Of a stretch of 64,000 nucleotides of DNA, positions 19,245 through 28,368 are shown in pieces. The notes below the pieces were generated by a model. It worked only from the letters and a program-made list of their open reading frames with translations, made no database searches and was not told the DNA's origin. The first letter of the stretch is position 1. Each line of letters starts with the position of its first letter. The translations under genes were made by a program, and so were the position numbers. The DNA is from Paralteromonas sediminis (GTDB taxonomy: Bacteria > Pseudomonadota > Gammaproteobacteria > Enterobacterales > Alteromonadaceae): NCBI RefSeq assembly GCF_003820355.1, contig NZ_RPOK01000004.1, positions 62,001-126,000 of the forward strand. Direction: 5' to 3'.

Positions 19245-19874
19245 CTACTTAATAGACGCTGCGTCAGATCGATTTGTTAAGATTTGATCGATCAGCCCGT
19301 ATTCCTTTGCTTCCGCCGCGCTTAGAAAATTATCCCTGTCAGTGTCTTGTGAAACCTTTTCAAAATCCTGGCCAGTGTGTTCTGCCATCAAGCGATTAAG
19401 CTTCTCTTTAATGGACAGAATTTCTTTAGCGTGAATTTCAAAATCTGATGCTTGACCCTGAAAACCACCCAAGGGCTGATGGATCATTACCCGTGAGTTA
19501 GGCAAACAATAACGCTTGCCTTTAGCGCCGCCTGACAATAAAAAAGCGCCCATACTCGCCGCCTGTCCCACACAGACAGTTGCAACGTCGGGTTTTATAA
19601 ACTTCATAGTGTCATAGATCGCCATTCCTGCCGTCACTGACCCACCGGGAGAATTAATATAAAGATAGATATCTTTTTCAGGGTTTTCAGCTTCCAGAAA
19701 CAATAACTGCGCAACTATCAGATTGGCCATATGGTCTTCGACCTGCCCCACTAGAAAAATGACATTTTCTTTGAGCAAACGAGAATATATATCGTAAGAG
19801 CGTTCTCCTTTAGAAGTTTGCTCTACTACCATAGGAACTAATGCATTGGAGATATCGAAAGGCGTTGTGGTCAT
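19245..19874 (-). CDS. clpP: ATP-dependent Clp protease proteolytic subunit ClpP
   Basis: 209 residues. Serine protease with catalytic Ser107 in [11 protein letters not shown] and His132 in [10 protein letters not shown]; the oxyanion segment [16 protein letters not shown] is present. Forms the tetradecameric chamber that partners ClpX. An N-terminal propeptide of about a dozen residues is likely. Gene order tig-clpP-clpX-lon is conserved. Confidence 0.98.
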   Translation of the reverse strand: MTTTPFDISNALVPMVVEQTSKGERSYDIYSRLLKENVIFLVGQVEDHMANLIVAQLLFLEAENPEKDIYLYINSPGGSVTAGMAIYDTMKFIKPDVATVCVGQAASMGAFLLSGGAKGKRYCLPNSRVMIHQPLGGFQGQASDFEIHAKEILSIKEKLNRLMAEHTGQDFEKVSQDTDRDNFLSAAEAKEYGLIDQILTNRSDAASIK

Positions 19875-19900
19875 AGCTATCCAAATTACGTTGCGTTAAA

Positions 19901-19930
19901 AACAAAAATGCTCGGAAGGACTCCGAGCAT
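19901..19930 (-). terminator. Terminator between tig and clpP
   Basis: Stem ATGCTCGGA / TCCGAGCAT with loop AGGAC, followed on the minus strand by TTTTTGTTTTT. It lies 44 bp after the tig stop and 27 bp before the clpP start, so it may attenuate read-through from tig into clpP. Confidence 0.88.
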
Positions 19931-19973
19931 TTAATCAGTTCGACATGGGTGAAGTCAAACAGTCAAACCTATT

Positions 19974-21278
19974 TTAGGCTTGTTTGTTCATCACTTCATC
20001 AAACGTTTTTGTAACAGGCGAAGTTTTCGCCTTCTCAAGTACCCATTCGATAGCCTGCTCTTCAAGCGCAACGTTGCGCATTTGCTGCATCAGCTCTTCG
20101 TTGCCCTTGTAGTAGTCGATAACTTCCTGTGGGTCTTCGTAGGCAGATGCCGCTGTTTCAATCATTTCCATGACTTTATCTTCGTCAGCTTTTAGCTCGT
20201 TTTGTTTGATGATTTCACCAAGCAATAAGCCGATTGATACGCGACGCTTAGCATTATCAGTGAACAAATCTGCTGGTAATTCCGGCATGTTCTGGCCACC
20301 ACCTTGCTGGCTGAAACGCTGCTTTGCCTGTTCGCGAAGGGCATTAATTTCTTGATCAAGTAACGCTTGTGGCACTGCCACATCGTTCTTCTCAATCAAA
20401 GCAGTGATTACACTTTCCTTTGTTTCTGCCTTAATAGTCTGATCAAGTTCGCGTTGCATATTCTTCTGCACTTCTTCTTTAAGTGCATCAACGCCGCCTT
20501 CTTCAACACCGAATAGTTTAGCAAACTCTTCATCTAATTTTGGTAAGGCCTGCCCTTCGACTTTCTTAACCGTGACCTGGAATACAGCGTCTTTCCCTTT
20601 CAACGCTTCAGCGTGGTAATCTTCAGGGAAAGTCACCTCAACGGTAACTTCTTCGCCTTTCTTCGCACCCACGAGAGGCTTTTCAAATCCTGGAATCATA
20701 CGGTCTTTGCCGAGTTCAAGTCTAAAGTCTTCTGCTTTGCCGCCATCGAATTCTTCACCATCAATAGTGCCAACGAAGTCAATGATTACACAGTCGTCTT
20801 TTTTCGCTTTACGACGAACTTCTTTCCATTCAGCGTGTTGCTTCTGAAGCGTTTCCATCATGTTGTCGAGGTCTTTATCTGTGATCTCAACTTCAGTTTT
20901 GTTGATTTCTAGTTCTTCTATGCCTTTAACTTCAACTTCTGGATAGATTTCAAATTTAGCAACGAACTCTAGATCTTCACCGTCTTGATCTTTAGTCAGC
21001 TCAAAAGATGGCATGCCTGCAGGATTAATCTTCTCCTGAACAATTGCCTGATAAAAATTACGCTGCATCACATCACCCGCTACCTCTTGGCGAACGGCCT
21101 GTCCATAGCGCTTTTTGATTACGCTTACAGGAACTTTACCTGGACGAAAGCCATTGATGCGCTGTGTTTTTGCTAGCTGTTGTAAGCGTGATTTAACTGC
21201 TGTGTCTACGGACTCAGCAGGAACGGTAATAGTAAGACGGCGTTCTAAACCTTCGGTCGTCTCAACGGAAACTTGCAT
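19974..21278 (-). CDS. tig: Trigger factor, ribosome-associated chaperone
   Basis: 434 residues. The N-terminal ribosome-binding domain has the signature [17 protein letters not shown]; the middle FKBP-type PPIase domain spans about 155-235 ([34 protein letters not shown]); and a C-terminal helical arm region follows. Binds nascent chains at the ribosome exit tunnel. First gene of the tig-clpP-clpX-lon block. Confidence 0.97.
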   Translation of the reverse strand: MQVSVETTEGLERRLTITVPAESVDTAVKSRLQQLAKTQRINGFRPGKVPVSVIKKRYGQAVRQEVAGDVMQRNFYQAIVQEKINPAGMPSFELTKDQDGEDLEFVAKFEIYPEVEVKGIEELEINKTEVEITDKDLDNMMETLQKQHAEWKEVRRKAKKDDCVIIDFVGTIDGEEFDGGKAEDFRLELGKDRMIPGFEKPLVGAKKGEEVTVEVTFPEDYHAEALKGKDAVFQVTVKKVEGQALPKLDEEFAKLFGVEEGGVDALKEEVQKNMQRELDQTIKAETKESVITALIEKNDVAVPQALLDQEINALREQAKQRFSQQGGGQNMPELPADLFTDNAKRRVSIGLLLGEIIKQNELKADEDKVMEMIETAASAYEDPQEVIDYYKGNEELMQQMRNVALEEQAIEWVLEKAKTSPVTKTFDEVMNKQA

Positions 21279-21400
21279 GCTTCTACCTCGAAAACTGTGC
21301 TGTGCACACTCTATTTATTTAATTACAGGCCTTGTTTTTAGCGGCATTGCCACGCTCAACAAAGAGGTCAAAACGGCCTACACTGATAAAATGACGCAGC

Positions 21401-21429
21401 ATTATAGCGGCACTCTTTAGTGAAGTCCA
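21401..21429 (-). promoter_or_regulatory. Candidate sigma-70 promoter for tig
   Basis: On the minus strand: TGGACT (21424-21429), a 17-bp spacer, and a perfect TATAAT (21401-21406). It lies about 120 bp upstream of the tig ATG. The -35 matches 4 of 6 consensus bases. Confidence 0.5.
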
Positions 21430-21547
21430 CGCAGAGTACCAACAACTTTACTTTTCTGATAGAAACCGATGTTTGTGGCTCGTGGAGGTGTCGAACTGGT
21501 TAAAAAGTTGATTTTGCGCGCAGGTTGTTAAAAAGCCTGCATTATTG

Positions 21548-21624
21548 TGGTCGGTGAGACAGGATTTGAACCTGCGACCCCTTGGACCCAAACCAAGTGC
21601 GCTACCAAGCTGCGCCACTCACCG
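21548..21624 (-). tRNA. tRNA-Pro (anticodon TGG), copy 1
   Basis: 77-nt cloverleaf including encoded CCA. Acceptor arms CGGTGAG / CTCACCG, anticodon loop TTTGGGT (anticodon TGG), and the T-arm GGTTCAAATCC are visible on the minus strand. Identical over its whole length to the copy at 21959. Last gene of the tRNA cluster in the direction of transcription. Confidence 0.97.
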
Positions 21625-21650
21625 AGAGAAACAGGAATAAATTATATAGA

Positions 21651-21735
21651 TGGTGCGGAAGGAGAGACTTGAACTCTCACGCCGTGAAGCACTGGAACCT
21701 AAATCCAGCGTGTCTACCAATTCCACCACTTCCGC
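21651..21735 (-). tRNA. tRNA-Leu (anticodon TAG)
   Basis: 85 nt with encoded CCA and a long variable arm, as expected for tRNA-Leu. Acceptor GCGGAAG / CTTCCGC, anticodon stem CTGGA / TCCAG, loop TTTAGGT with anticodon TAG. Located between tRNA-His and tRNA-Pro copy 1. Confidence 0.97.
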
Positions 21736-21744
21736 ATAAAGAAA

Positions 21745-21821
21745 TGGGGTGGACGATGGGATTTGAACCCACGACAACCGGAATCACAATCCGGGGCTCT
21801 ACCAACTGAGCTACGCCCACC
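21745..21821 (-). tRNA. tRNA-His (anticodon GTG)
   Basis: 77 nt including the genome-encoded extra 5' G (G-1) that pairs with the C before CCA. Anticodon stem CCGGA / TCCGG, loop TTGTGAT with anticodon GTG, T-arm GGTTCGAATCC. Confidence 0.97.
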
Positions 21822-21860
21822 ACTGTTTTACTATATTACACTAGCCGAATGCCATTTGCA

Positions 21861-21937
<77 letters not shown>

Positions 21938-21958
21938 TCGACGAATCGTGCAATAAAG

Positions 21959-22035
21959 TGGTCGGTGAGACAGGATTTGAACCTGCGACCCCTTGGACCC
22001 AAACCAAGTGCGCTACCAAGCTGCGCCACTCACCG
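21959..22035 (-). tRNA. tRNA-Pro (anticodon TGG), copy 2
   Basis: 77 nt, identical to copy 1; the shared sequence extends one base on each side (21958-22036 and 21547-21625). First gene of the tRNA operon, immediately after the promoter at 22072-22100. Confidence 0.97.
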
Positions 22036-22071
22036 ACATGTAACAACACTGTGTGCCGTTACGGGTGGCGC

Positions 22072-22100
22072 ATATTACCGACTTGATTAAACCTCGTCAA
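22072..22100 (-). promoter_or_regulatory. Stable-RNA promoter for the tRNA operon
   Basis: On the minus strand: TTGACG (22095-22100), a 17-bp spacer, TAATAT (22072-22077), then a GC-rich discriminator GCGCCACC. That layout is typical of stringently controlled tRNA promoters. It lies 36 bp upstream of tRNA-Pro copy 2. Confidence 0.8.
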
Positions 22101-22225
22101 ACACTTTTTCATGGGTTTTTTCTAACTGGCGAATAAGCCATCAATTCAACATAATCTCATGTGTCAAAGGTTCCCTCTCTGTGCGACAATATACAGGAAA
22201 TGATAGTTCTTTTTTACGGGATATT

Positions 22226-23086
22226 ATGGCAACCACTGCTCACCTCATTGACGGCAAACTAATTTCAAAACAAGTACGACAAGATGTGGCTTCTTATGTT
22301 GATTCGTTAAAGGAAGCAAATAAACGTTCCCCTGGCCTAGCCGTCGTGCTAGTGGGGAGTGATGCCGCCTCACAAGTATATGTAGCAAACAAGCGTAAAG
22401 CCTGTGATGAAGTTGGTTTTGTATCACGTTCTTTCGATTTGCCTGCTTCAGCGTCACAAGACGAGCTTATAGCCTTGGTAGATGAACTGAATGAAGACCC
22501 TGAAATAGATGGCATCTTAGTGCAGCTTCCTCTACCAGCAGGACTCAACAGCGAGGCAATTCTTGAGCGAATTCATCCGCATAAAGATGTCGATGGATTC
22601 CACCCCTACAACATAGGTCGCTTAGCTCAGAGAATTCCCGCATTAAGACCTTGCACCCCCAAGGGAATAATGACGATGATCGAGTCCACGAAGCGCCCTG
22701 TTAAAGGGTTAGATGCGGTTATTGTGGGCGCATCCAATATTGTGGGTAGACCGATGAGCCTGGAGCTTCTGCTTGCAGGCTGCACGGTCACGACATGCCA
22801 CAAATTTACGCAGGATTTGCGCGCACACGTTGAACGTGCAGATTTACTTGTCGTCGCGGTGGGCAAACCTAATTTCATCCCCGGCGACTGGATTAAGTCC
22901 GGCGCCATTGTCATTGATGTAGGTATTAACCGCCAGAGTGACGGGTCGTTAGTGGGCGATGTAGATTTCAATACAGCCAAAACACGAGCAGGATGGATTA
23001 CACCTGTTCCTGGTGGTGTAGGTCCAATGACGGTAGCAAGCTTGATAGAAAATACGCTCGAAGCTTACGTTAAGTTTCATTCCTAA
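22226..23086 (+). CDS. folD: Bifunctional methylenetetrahydrofolate dehydrogenase / cyclohydrolase
   Basis: 286 residues from the ATG at 22226 ([11 protein letters not shown]), which has GGGAT upstream; a GTG at 22181 is in frame but gives a non-family N-terminus. Interconverts 5,10-methylene-THF, methenyl-THF and 10-formyl-THF with NADP. Signatures: [15 protein letters not shown] with the catalytic Lys, [10 protein letters not shown], and [15 protein letters not shown]. Divergent from the tRNA operon. Confidence 0.97.
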   Translation: MATTAHLIDGKLISKQVRQDVASYVDSLKEANKRSPGLAVVLVGSDAASQVYVANKRKACDEVGFVSRSFDLPASASQDELIALVDELNEDPEIDGILVQLPLPAGLNSEAILERIHPHKDVDGFHPYNIGRLAQRIPALRPCTPKGIMTMIESTKRPVKGLDAVIVGASNIVGRPMSLELLLAGCTVTTCHKFTQDLRAHVERADLLVVAVGKPNFIPGDWIKSGAIVIDVGINRQSDGSLVGDVDFNTAKTRAGWITPVPGGVGPMTVASLIENTLEAYVKFHS

Positions 23087-23107
23087 ATTACGTTCTGTGG
23101 TCTGTAA

Positions 23108-23217
23108 TTTTGAAGGTAGGGGTATACAGAAAAGACACGCGGTGACCCCATCCCTGGGCGCTCGGCTTCGGCATCCATGCCTCAGACGGTCATCTCTATA
23201 TACTTCTACCTTCAAAA
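23108..23217. repeat. 110-bp imperfect palindrome, likely dispersed intergenic repeat (MITE/REP-like)
   Basis: Ends in exact 12-bp inverted repeats, TTTTGAAGGTAG at 23108-23119 and CTACCTTCAAAA at 23206-23217. The symmetry continues inward with mismatches: GTATACAGA pairs with TCTATATAC and GGTGACC with GGTCATC. The centre holds a GGCATCCATGCC hairpin (23170-23181) next to GCTCGGCTTCGGC. There is no coding capacity. GGCATGGATGCC-type elements recur in many Alteromonadales intergenic regions, as I recall. No second copy was found in this window. Confidence 0.65.
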
Positions 23218-23254
23218 GCCCCCAACCAACAACACTTTTTTTGGGCGAGTTTTA

Positions 23255-23818
23255 TTGAATACAAAAGAAATCAACGCAGTTCTATTTGAATGGATTGATC
23301 ATTGGATTATTGGTCAGAATTTCTGCCCATTCGCGAGACCCGTTCGCCTAAAAGAAAGTATCAATATTACGCTGTCTGATGCAAAAAATGTTGAGCAAAT
23401 GATGACGATTCTGGAGCAGGCTTGTCAGTCACTGCTCAGCAATCCAGATCGCTCAACGACGCTTGTGACTTTTACTCATGGCGCAAAAGACTTTTTTTCT
23501 TTTTTAGACTGGGTAGATACGGCCAATTTGTTGATCCAGCAATGCAACTGGGAAGGCGTGTTTCAACTAGCGACCTTTCACCCAGATTATCTGTTTGACG
23601 GCGAGCCTGTTGACAGCCCAACGCACTATACTAACCGCGCACCATTGCCGATTTTACATATCATAAGAGAAGCTGAAATTAGCACTGTGATGCCATCTCA
23701 AAAAGAGGCGGATGTTATTGTGGCCAGAAATCAGGCCCGCTGCGAAGCATTAGGCACTGATTTCTTTGTACACCAGTTTAAGGGTTGGCAGGCGCGTCTT
23801 CACCAGGCGATTGAATAA
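23255..23818 (+). CDS. DUF1415 family protein
   Basis: Likely start TTG at 23255 with GGGCGAG upstream, giving 187 residues; the longer frame from 23177 would run through the palindromic repeat and is not credible. The family signature is clear: WIDHWIIGQNFCPFARPV near the N-terminus and LATFHPDYLFDGEPVDSPTHYTNRAPLP in the middle. Function of DUF1415 is not established. It has conserved His, Asp, Cys and Pro residues that suggest an enzyme. Its 3' end overlaps the DUF4340 gene by 41 bp, convergently. Confidence 0.85.
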   Translation: MNTKEINAVLFEWIDHWIIGQNFCPFARPVRLKESINITLSDAKNVEQMMTILEQACQSLLSNPDRSTTLVTFTHGAKDFFSFLDWVDTANLLIQQCNWEGVFQLATFHPDYLFDGEPVDSPTHYTNRAPLPILHIIREAEISTVMPSQKEADVIVARNQARCEALGTDFFVHQFKGWQARLHQAIE

Positions 23819-24773
23819 GGCTGTCACGCGTGACTAGCAGCTTGTTCTGTTCAAACTGGCTGAGTTGATAGGCCCACTTTGATTGCCAAATTGGATTTTG
23901 GGAATCGATAGTTAACCAGGCGGATTCCGTTCCTTCTTGTCGATACAGATTGAGCATGATTACATTATCAGCAAGCTCAAGGGTAAAGCGTGCGAAAGGA
24001 GAGTCGGTCAACCAGGCAAGCTGGGTTGCATTTCTGTTCAGCACATTTTCAAAATTTATTTGTGCAAATTCCTGCCCTAAATCCGCTAGTACATCCTGGA
24101 AAGCCAGCTTTTGATTGTCTTGCAAATTCTCCAACATCCATTCCTGCGCATCGCCTTCACGTTTTATTCTCCAATTGACGGGACCTTGTGCATTGATAGA
24201 AAGAATATCCAAACTGTCCAGAGACAAAGCAGGGTTCACTAACCAATCTGATTGTGCAGTAGGCAGTGAGAAGCGCGTATCAGAAAGATATGTTTGATTT
24301 TCACTGGGTAAACGAACGAACTGTCCAGTCCCTTGCGCAGACACAGTGCCTAACAACAGGCTCCACTGCTTACCTGGTGTTTGCAAGGTGACTTTTGTTG
24401 CTGCAGATTCAGGCGATGAAAGCGCCGCCAGACCGAGTCGAGCAAAATTATCCGGGTTAGATGATTTATCTTCAACCACCTTGGCAGAAGCCAGTTCACT
24501 GACCAATTCTCTCAGTGCCGCTTCATCAACTGGAAAATCGTCCTGTTCATCAAGGTGTTCTGCCTGCCACTGCTGACCTTTCAAAGACGCTTCGAGTGCG
24601 ATTCCATTGACCGTTTCAATGCGTATAGAGGTAAGTTGTTCTGCATTTTCCAATAACTGGCCCAATAGAGGCTTTTCCTCTATAACAGACGATTCATCGG
24701 GCGCAGACGCTATCATCATATTAATGCCTACCACAATCACCAGCAGCACTAGCAATGTTAATAATCGTTTCAT
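23778..24773 (-). CDS. DUF4340 domain protein, partner of Gld-like ABC transporter
   Basis: 331 residues with a single N-terminal anchor (LLTLLVLLVIVVGINMMIA) and a large extracytoplasmic domain. DUF4340 features are recognisable: QLTSIRIETVNGIALEASLKG, LVSELASAKV, LLLGTVSAQGTGQFVRLP. It overlaps the GldG-like gene by 4 bp, so it is translationally coupled to the transporter. Proteins of this type occur with GldA/F/G-like ABC systems; the substrate is unknown. The role is inferred from context. Confidence 0.8.
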   Translation of the reverse strand: MKRLLTLLVLLVIVVGINMMIASAPDESSVIEEKPLLGQLLENAEQLTSIRIETVNGIALEASLKGQQWQAEHLDEQDDFPVDEAALRELVSELASAKVVEDKSSNPDNFARLGLAALSSPESAATKVTLQTPGKQWSLLLGTVSAQGTGQFVRLPSENQTYLSDTRFSLPTAQSDWLVNPALSLDSLDILSINAQGPVNWRIKREGDAQEWMLENLQDNQKLAFQDVLADLGQEFAQINFENVLNRNATQLAWLTDSPFARFTLELADNVIMLNLYRQEGTESAWLTIDSQNPIWQSKWAYQLSQFEQNKLLVTRDSLIQSPGEDAPANP

Positions 24774-26599
24774 TGTGCATCTCCCGCTTTGGGCGTTGCC
24801 ACTGCTCGCCTTCTCAACAACCTCGCGACGGCCAAAAGTGCAAATGTCAGTAAAAGCGGTGAAACAGCAATATTGATAACCTTCAATCGGTTGCCTAATG
24901 CGTCAATGTCTCGTTGCAATTCAAAACGCACTTCCCTTAGCGCTTGGCGTATTTGAATACGCTGTTCAATAAAGTTGTCGATAGCGGCCTGTTCTTCTGG
25001 CGATATCATCATAGACGTTGCGTCAATTTGCTGGTTCTGCAGTTCAGCCAACTTTTGCTCTGTTTCGAGCAACTGGTTTTGAAGACGTTCTTCCTGCTCT
25101 CTAAAGCGGGACTGCGCCTGCACTTCTAATTCCTCGACTTTATTAAAGGGGCGAGAGAAGGTACCACGACTTCTCACGCTGATCAGCGACGCGCTGCCAG
25201 ACAGGTTATCGACAGCATTGATCACTAAATCACCGTTGTTTGCGAATGGGCTATAAACGGTTTGTCCGAAGAAGTTGCTCTGCTGAACCCAAAAACGGTC
25301 AAGCAACAGATCAGCGTCAGCGATTAACAATATATTGGCATTTTGTGATGCAGTGATTGTGCTGGTATCTTCGCTGTCAGCATAAGCAGAGGTTAATGTC
25401 CCCGATACCCGAGCGGCCAGGGTATATATGCTGCCCTCTTCGCTAATCAATTGAGATAGGTCAGACGGATTTTGAGTCGCCATCATATCTTCATTATTAA
25501 TAACATTGGCAAAAGACGAAGTTTGCATGAGGGGTATTAAGTTTAATTCACTGTTTTCCTTCAGGGAAATATGTCCGGCTGACGCGACATTTATGGTGTC
25601 CATATTGGCAGTAACAATATCAGACGAATCAATTTGCTCAGCACTTACCCCAAGGATGCCAGGGTGACGAATGACACCGCCTTGTGGCCCTCTAATATCC
25701 AAACCCAGTTGAGGATCCAAAACGATTTTTTCATTAATGACTATGCCCCAATCGTTCAGAAGGGAAAGATCAGAGGCCTCACCAGGCATACCCATCGTTG
25801 ATGACTCGTAGTATGGGTCAGCAAAAACCACAAGTTTTCCTTGAGACATAACATGCTGGTCGATAGCAAAGCGCAAACTCTCATTGATATTGGTCGCATG
25901 AGCCATTAGGACTAAGTCAGTATTCTCTGGCAAAGACTCTGAAGCTGCACTGACAACAGTTACGTCATAGAGCTGCTGAAGCTGCGTGTAAAAAGTTAAT
26001 GGAGGCTCAAACCGACCTGTCATGGGATTTTGCATACCATCAACCGGTAGATCAGTAACTAGCGCAACGACGGGTAAACGCGGCTCTGCAAGCTGATAAA
26101 CGAGCTTACTGATTTCGTACTCCAAAAACTGTTCTTGTTGTGGATCAAAAAAGCCAATTACTTTCTGATCATCCAAACTGTTGGTGCCTGCGAGACCAAA
26201 ATAAATGGCATCGCCCATCATGCCCAGTTGCGCCCCTGTCAAACCAAACGCGGCAGCGCGATCTTCATCTTCCGAAAAAGGTTTTGGATCTATGATATGT
26301 AGCCGTATTTTGCCCTGTGATTCTGCGCTGTAGGTTTCCAATAAACTCTGAACCTGGTCAGCATAATTGCGTAAACCAACCATGCCCTTTGTCGCAGTGT
26401 CTGAAAAAAAGAAGTACAAATTGATAGGTTCCTCAATTTCACTGATCACCTTGCTGCTGCCTTCGGACAAGCTGTACACTTTGTTCTCGGTCAGGTCTAT
26501 ACGCATGTTAGACAACAGAGAGTCATTCAACAAAATACTGGCGATAAACAGTACAAACAACACCAAAAGAGTTACAAAAGTAGACGTCAGTTTATTCAT
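24770..26599 (-). CDS. GldG-like ABC transporter auxiliary protein
   Basis: 609 residues. N-terminal membrane helix (VTLLVLFVLFIASILLN), a long periplasmic GldG-type domain (IDLTENKVYSLSEGSSKVI, AAFGLTGAQLGMMGDAIYFGL, LVVFADPYYE), a charged coiled coil near 515-570, then a C-terminal helix (VINIAVSPLLLTFALLAVARLL). Homologous to the GldG component of gliding-motility-type ABC systems, but those genes are also common in non-gliding bacteria. It lies between the permease (2-bp gap) and the DUF4340 gene. Confidence 0.85.
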   Translation of the reverse strand: MNKLTSTFVTLLVLFVLFIASILLNDSLLSNMRIDLTENKVYSLSEGSSKVISEIEEPINLYFFFSDTATKGMVGLRNYADQVQSLLETYSAESQGKIRLHIIDPKPFSEDEDRAAAFGLTGAQLGMMGDAIYFGLAGTNSLDDQKVIGFFDPQQEQFLEYEISKLVYQLAEPRLPVVALVTDLPVDGMQNPMTGRFEPPLTFYTQLQQLYDVTVVSAASESLPENTDLVLMAHATNINESLRFAIDQHVMSQGKLVVFADPYYESSTMGMPGEASDLSLLNDWGIVINEKIVLDPQLGLDIRGPQGGVIRHPGILGVSAEQIDSSDIVTANMDTINVASAGHISLKENSELNLIPLMQTSSFANVINNEDMMATQNPSDLSQLISEEGSIYTLAARVSGTLTSAYADSEDTSTITASQNANILLIADADLLLDRFWVQQSNFFGQTVYSPFANNGDLVINAVDNLSGSASLISVRSRGTFSRPFNKVEELEVQAQSRFREQEERLQNQLLETEQKLAELQNQQIDATSMMISPEEQAAIDNFIEQRIQIRQALREVRFELQRDIDALGNRLKVINIAVSPLLLTFALLAVARLLRRRAVATPKAGDAQ

Positions 26600-26601
26600 G
26601 A

Positions 26602-27336
26602 TTAGTCAGCCTTCTTCTGTTCAATGATCACAAGGCTGGCATACAGCCACGCCCCAGTGAATACAACGAAATAACCAATATCACTTAATGACAATACGCC
26701 TTTTGCCATGGACTCAAACCTAAATAAAAAGCTGAAGGTTGCTACTGCGTCAATCAAGTTAGCCGACGCCCAGCTTTGAAAAGCATCTAATACAATATTC
26801 GACCCACTTACGACAAACACAAAGCACACTACAATGGCCAAGATGAACGCAACCACCTGATTTTTGGTCAGGGCAGACATGCACATGCTTACGGCCAGAA
26901 ACGCCGCTGACATAAGCCAACTTCCTATGTAGGCGGCGATAATGATACCGTTATCAGGTTGCCCCAAATAGTTCACAGTTATCCAAAGAGGGAATGTGAG
27001 TAACAATGCAAGGCCGAGTACTAACCACGCTGCTATAAATTTGCCTAGCACAGCGTCAGTAACGGAAATAGGTAACGTCATCAAGAGCTCTATAGAACCA
27101 GATTTGCGTTCCTCCGCCCAACTTCGCATTGCAATTGCGGGAACCAAGAATAGGTAAAGCCATGGATGAAAATTAAAAAATGATGTGAGATCAGCTTGGC
27201 CTCGCTCATAAAAGCTGCCGACGAAAAAAGTAAACACGCCGCTTAACACCAAAAATATGGCAATAAAAACATAAGCAACCGGTGTTGAAAAAAAGCTGGC
27301 AAACTCGCGTTTACCGATACTGACTACGTGTCTCAT
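26602..27336 (-). CDS. ABC-2 type permease, GldF-like
   Basis: 244 residues with six hydrophobic segments. Begins MRHVVSIGKREFASFFSTPVAY and contains the GldF-like signature WAEERKSGSIELLMTLPIS. Membrane channel of the four-gene transporter. It overlaps the ATPase gene by 4 bp. Confidence 0.88.
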   Translation of the reverse strand: MRHVVSIGKREFASFFSTPVAYVFIAIFLVLSGVFTFFVGSFYERGQADLTSFFNFHPWLYLFLVPAIAMRSWAEERKSGSIELLMTLPISVTDAVLGKFIAAWLVLGLALLLTFPLWITVNYLGQPDNGIIIAAYIGSWLMSAAFLAVSMCMSALTKNQVVAFILAIVVCFVFVVSGSNIVLDAFQSWASANLIDAVATFSFLFRFESMAKGVLSLSDIGYFVVFTGAWLYASLVIIEQKKAD

Positions 27337-28268
27337 GCTACCTCCTCTGCCGCGTGTGGCGCAGTCAACTGCCTGAAGACATCATCTAGTTGCCCTCCCT
27401 CAACCGTCATTTGATCAACGGGTAAGCGACGCTGGTAAATATACTCGCTGACCAAGTGAACGATACTCACCCCTGGTTCAGGGATAAGTGTCACTTTGCC
27501 AGTCTTGTGATCAACCAGCATATCCTTTACACCGTCAAGCTCATCCAAGCCAGATATATCAGCGGCATAGCTCAAATGCAGATGTACTGAGTTGTAAGCG
27601 TTGCTGCGCTTCAACAGTTCATCTGGTGTGCCATCAAAGCGTTTTTCGCCCTCAGCGATAATCATTACGCGATTACACAGAGCGCTGACTTCTTCCAAAA
27701 TATGGGTTGAAATAATGACTATTTTTTCCTTTGAGAGCATTTGAATAAGCTTTCTCACTTGATGCTTTTGGTTGGGGTCCAATCCATCCGTCGGCTCATC
27801 CAATATCAATATGTCAGGATCGTGGATAAGTGCCTGGGCCAGGCCGACACGTCGCTTAAATCCTTTTGAAAGATTGTCGATTGTCTTGTTTAATACCTCT
27901 TCAAGCGCCACCTTACTCACTACATCCCGAATGGCTTGTTCACGCCGACTCCCATTAATTTCTCTGATGTCTGCAATGAAATGGAGAAACTGAATAACTG
28001 TCATTTCGCCATAAGCTGGTGCTCCCTCGGGCAGATAACCGATTTGCTTTTGAATCGATATTCGGTCCGTTTCCAGAGATTTTCCGTTTATTGATATCTC
28101 ACCACTACTGGGCGTTAAGAACCCAGTTAACATTTTCATCGTGGTTGATTTTCCAGCACCATTCGGCCCCAAAAAACCGACGATATCACCCGGCGAGAGA
28201 TCGAAAGAAAGATGGTTCACGGCCATTTGCTGACCGAAGCGTTTGCATAACTGTTTTACTGATATCAT
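27333..28268 (-). CDS. ABC transporter ATP-binding protein, GldA-like
   Basis: 311 residues. Walker A LGPNGAGKSTTM near 34-45, Q-loop in KQIGYLPEGAPAYGEM, signature NLSKGFKRRVGLAQAL, Walker B DILILDEPTDGLDP, switch His in IISTHILEEV. The C-terminal extension of about 90 residues is typical of ABC-2 exporters of this class. First gene of the transporter operon; likely drives export or organisation of an unknown envelope component. Confidence 0.9.
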   Translation of the reverse strand: MISVKQLCKRFGQQMAVNHLSFDLSPGDIVGFLGPNGAGKSTTMKMLTGFLTPSSGEISINGKSLETDRISIQKQIGYLPEGAPAYGEMTVIQFLHFIADIREINGSRREQAIRDVVSKVALEEVLNKTIDNLSKGFKRRVGLAQALIHDPDILILDEPTDGLDPNQKHQVRKLIQMLSKEKIVIISTHILEEVSALCNRVMIIAEGEKRFDGTPDELLKRSNAYNSVHLHLSYAADISGLDELDGVKDMLVDHKTGKVTLIPEPGVSIVHLVSEYIYQRRLPVDQMTVEGGQLDDVFRQLTAPHAAEEVA

Positions 28269-28368
28269 TGTTTTCCTGCTTGCATCCGCACAATAATCAC
28301 GTGTCTAATTGCGATAAATTTTGCCGAGTGAAGATATAAGTTCTTTTACCGTAAAATCAATAACGACT

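Noticed and set aside
23177-23254. Upstream extension of the DUF1415 gene
   Set aside because: The extension runs through the palindromic repeat and gives a non-family N-terminus; TTG at 23255 has a ribosome-binding site.
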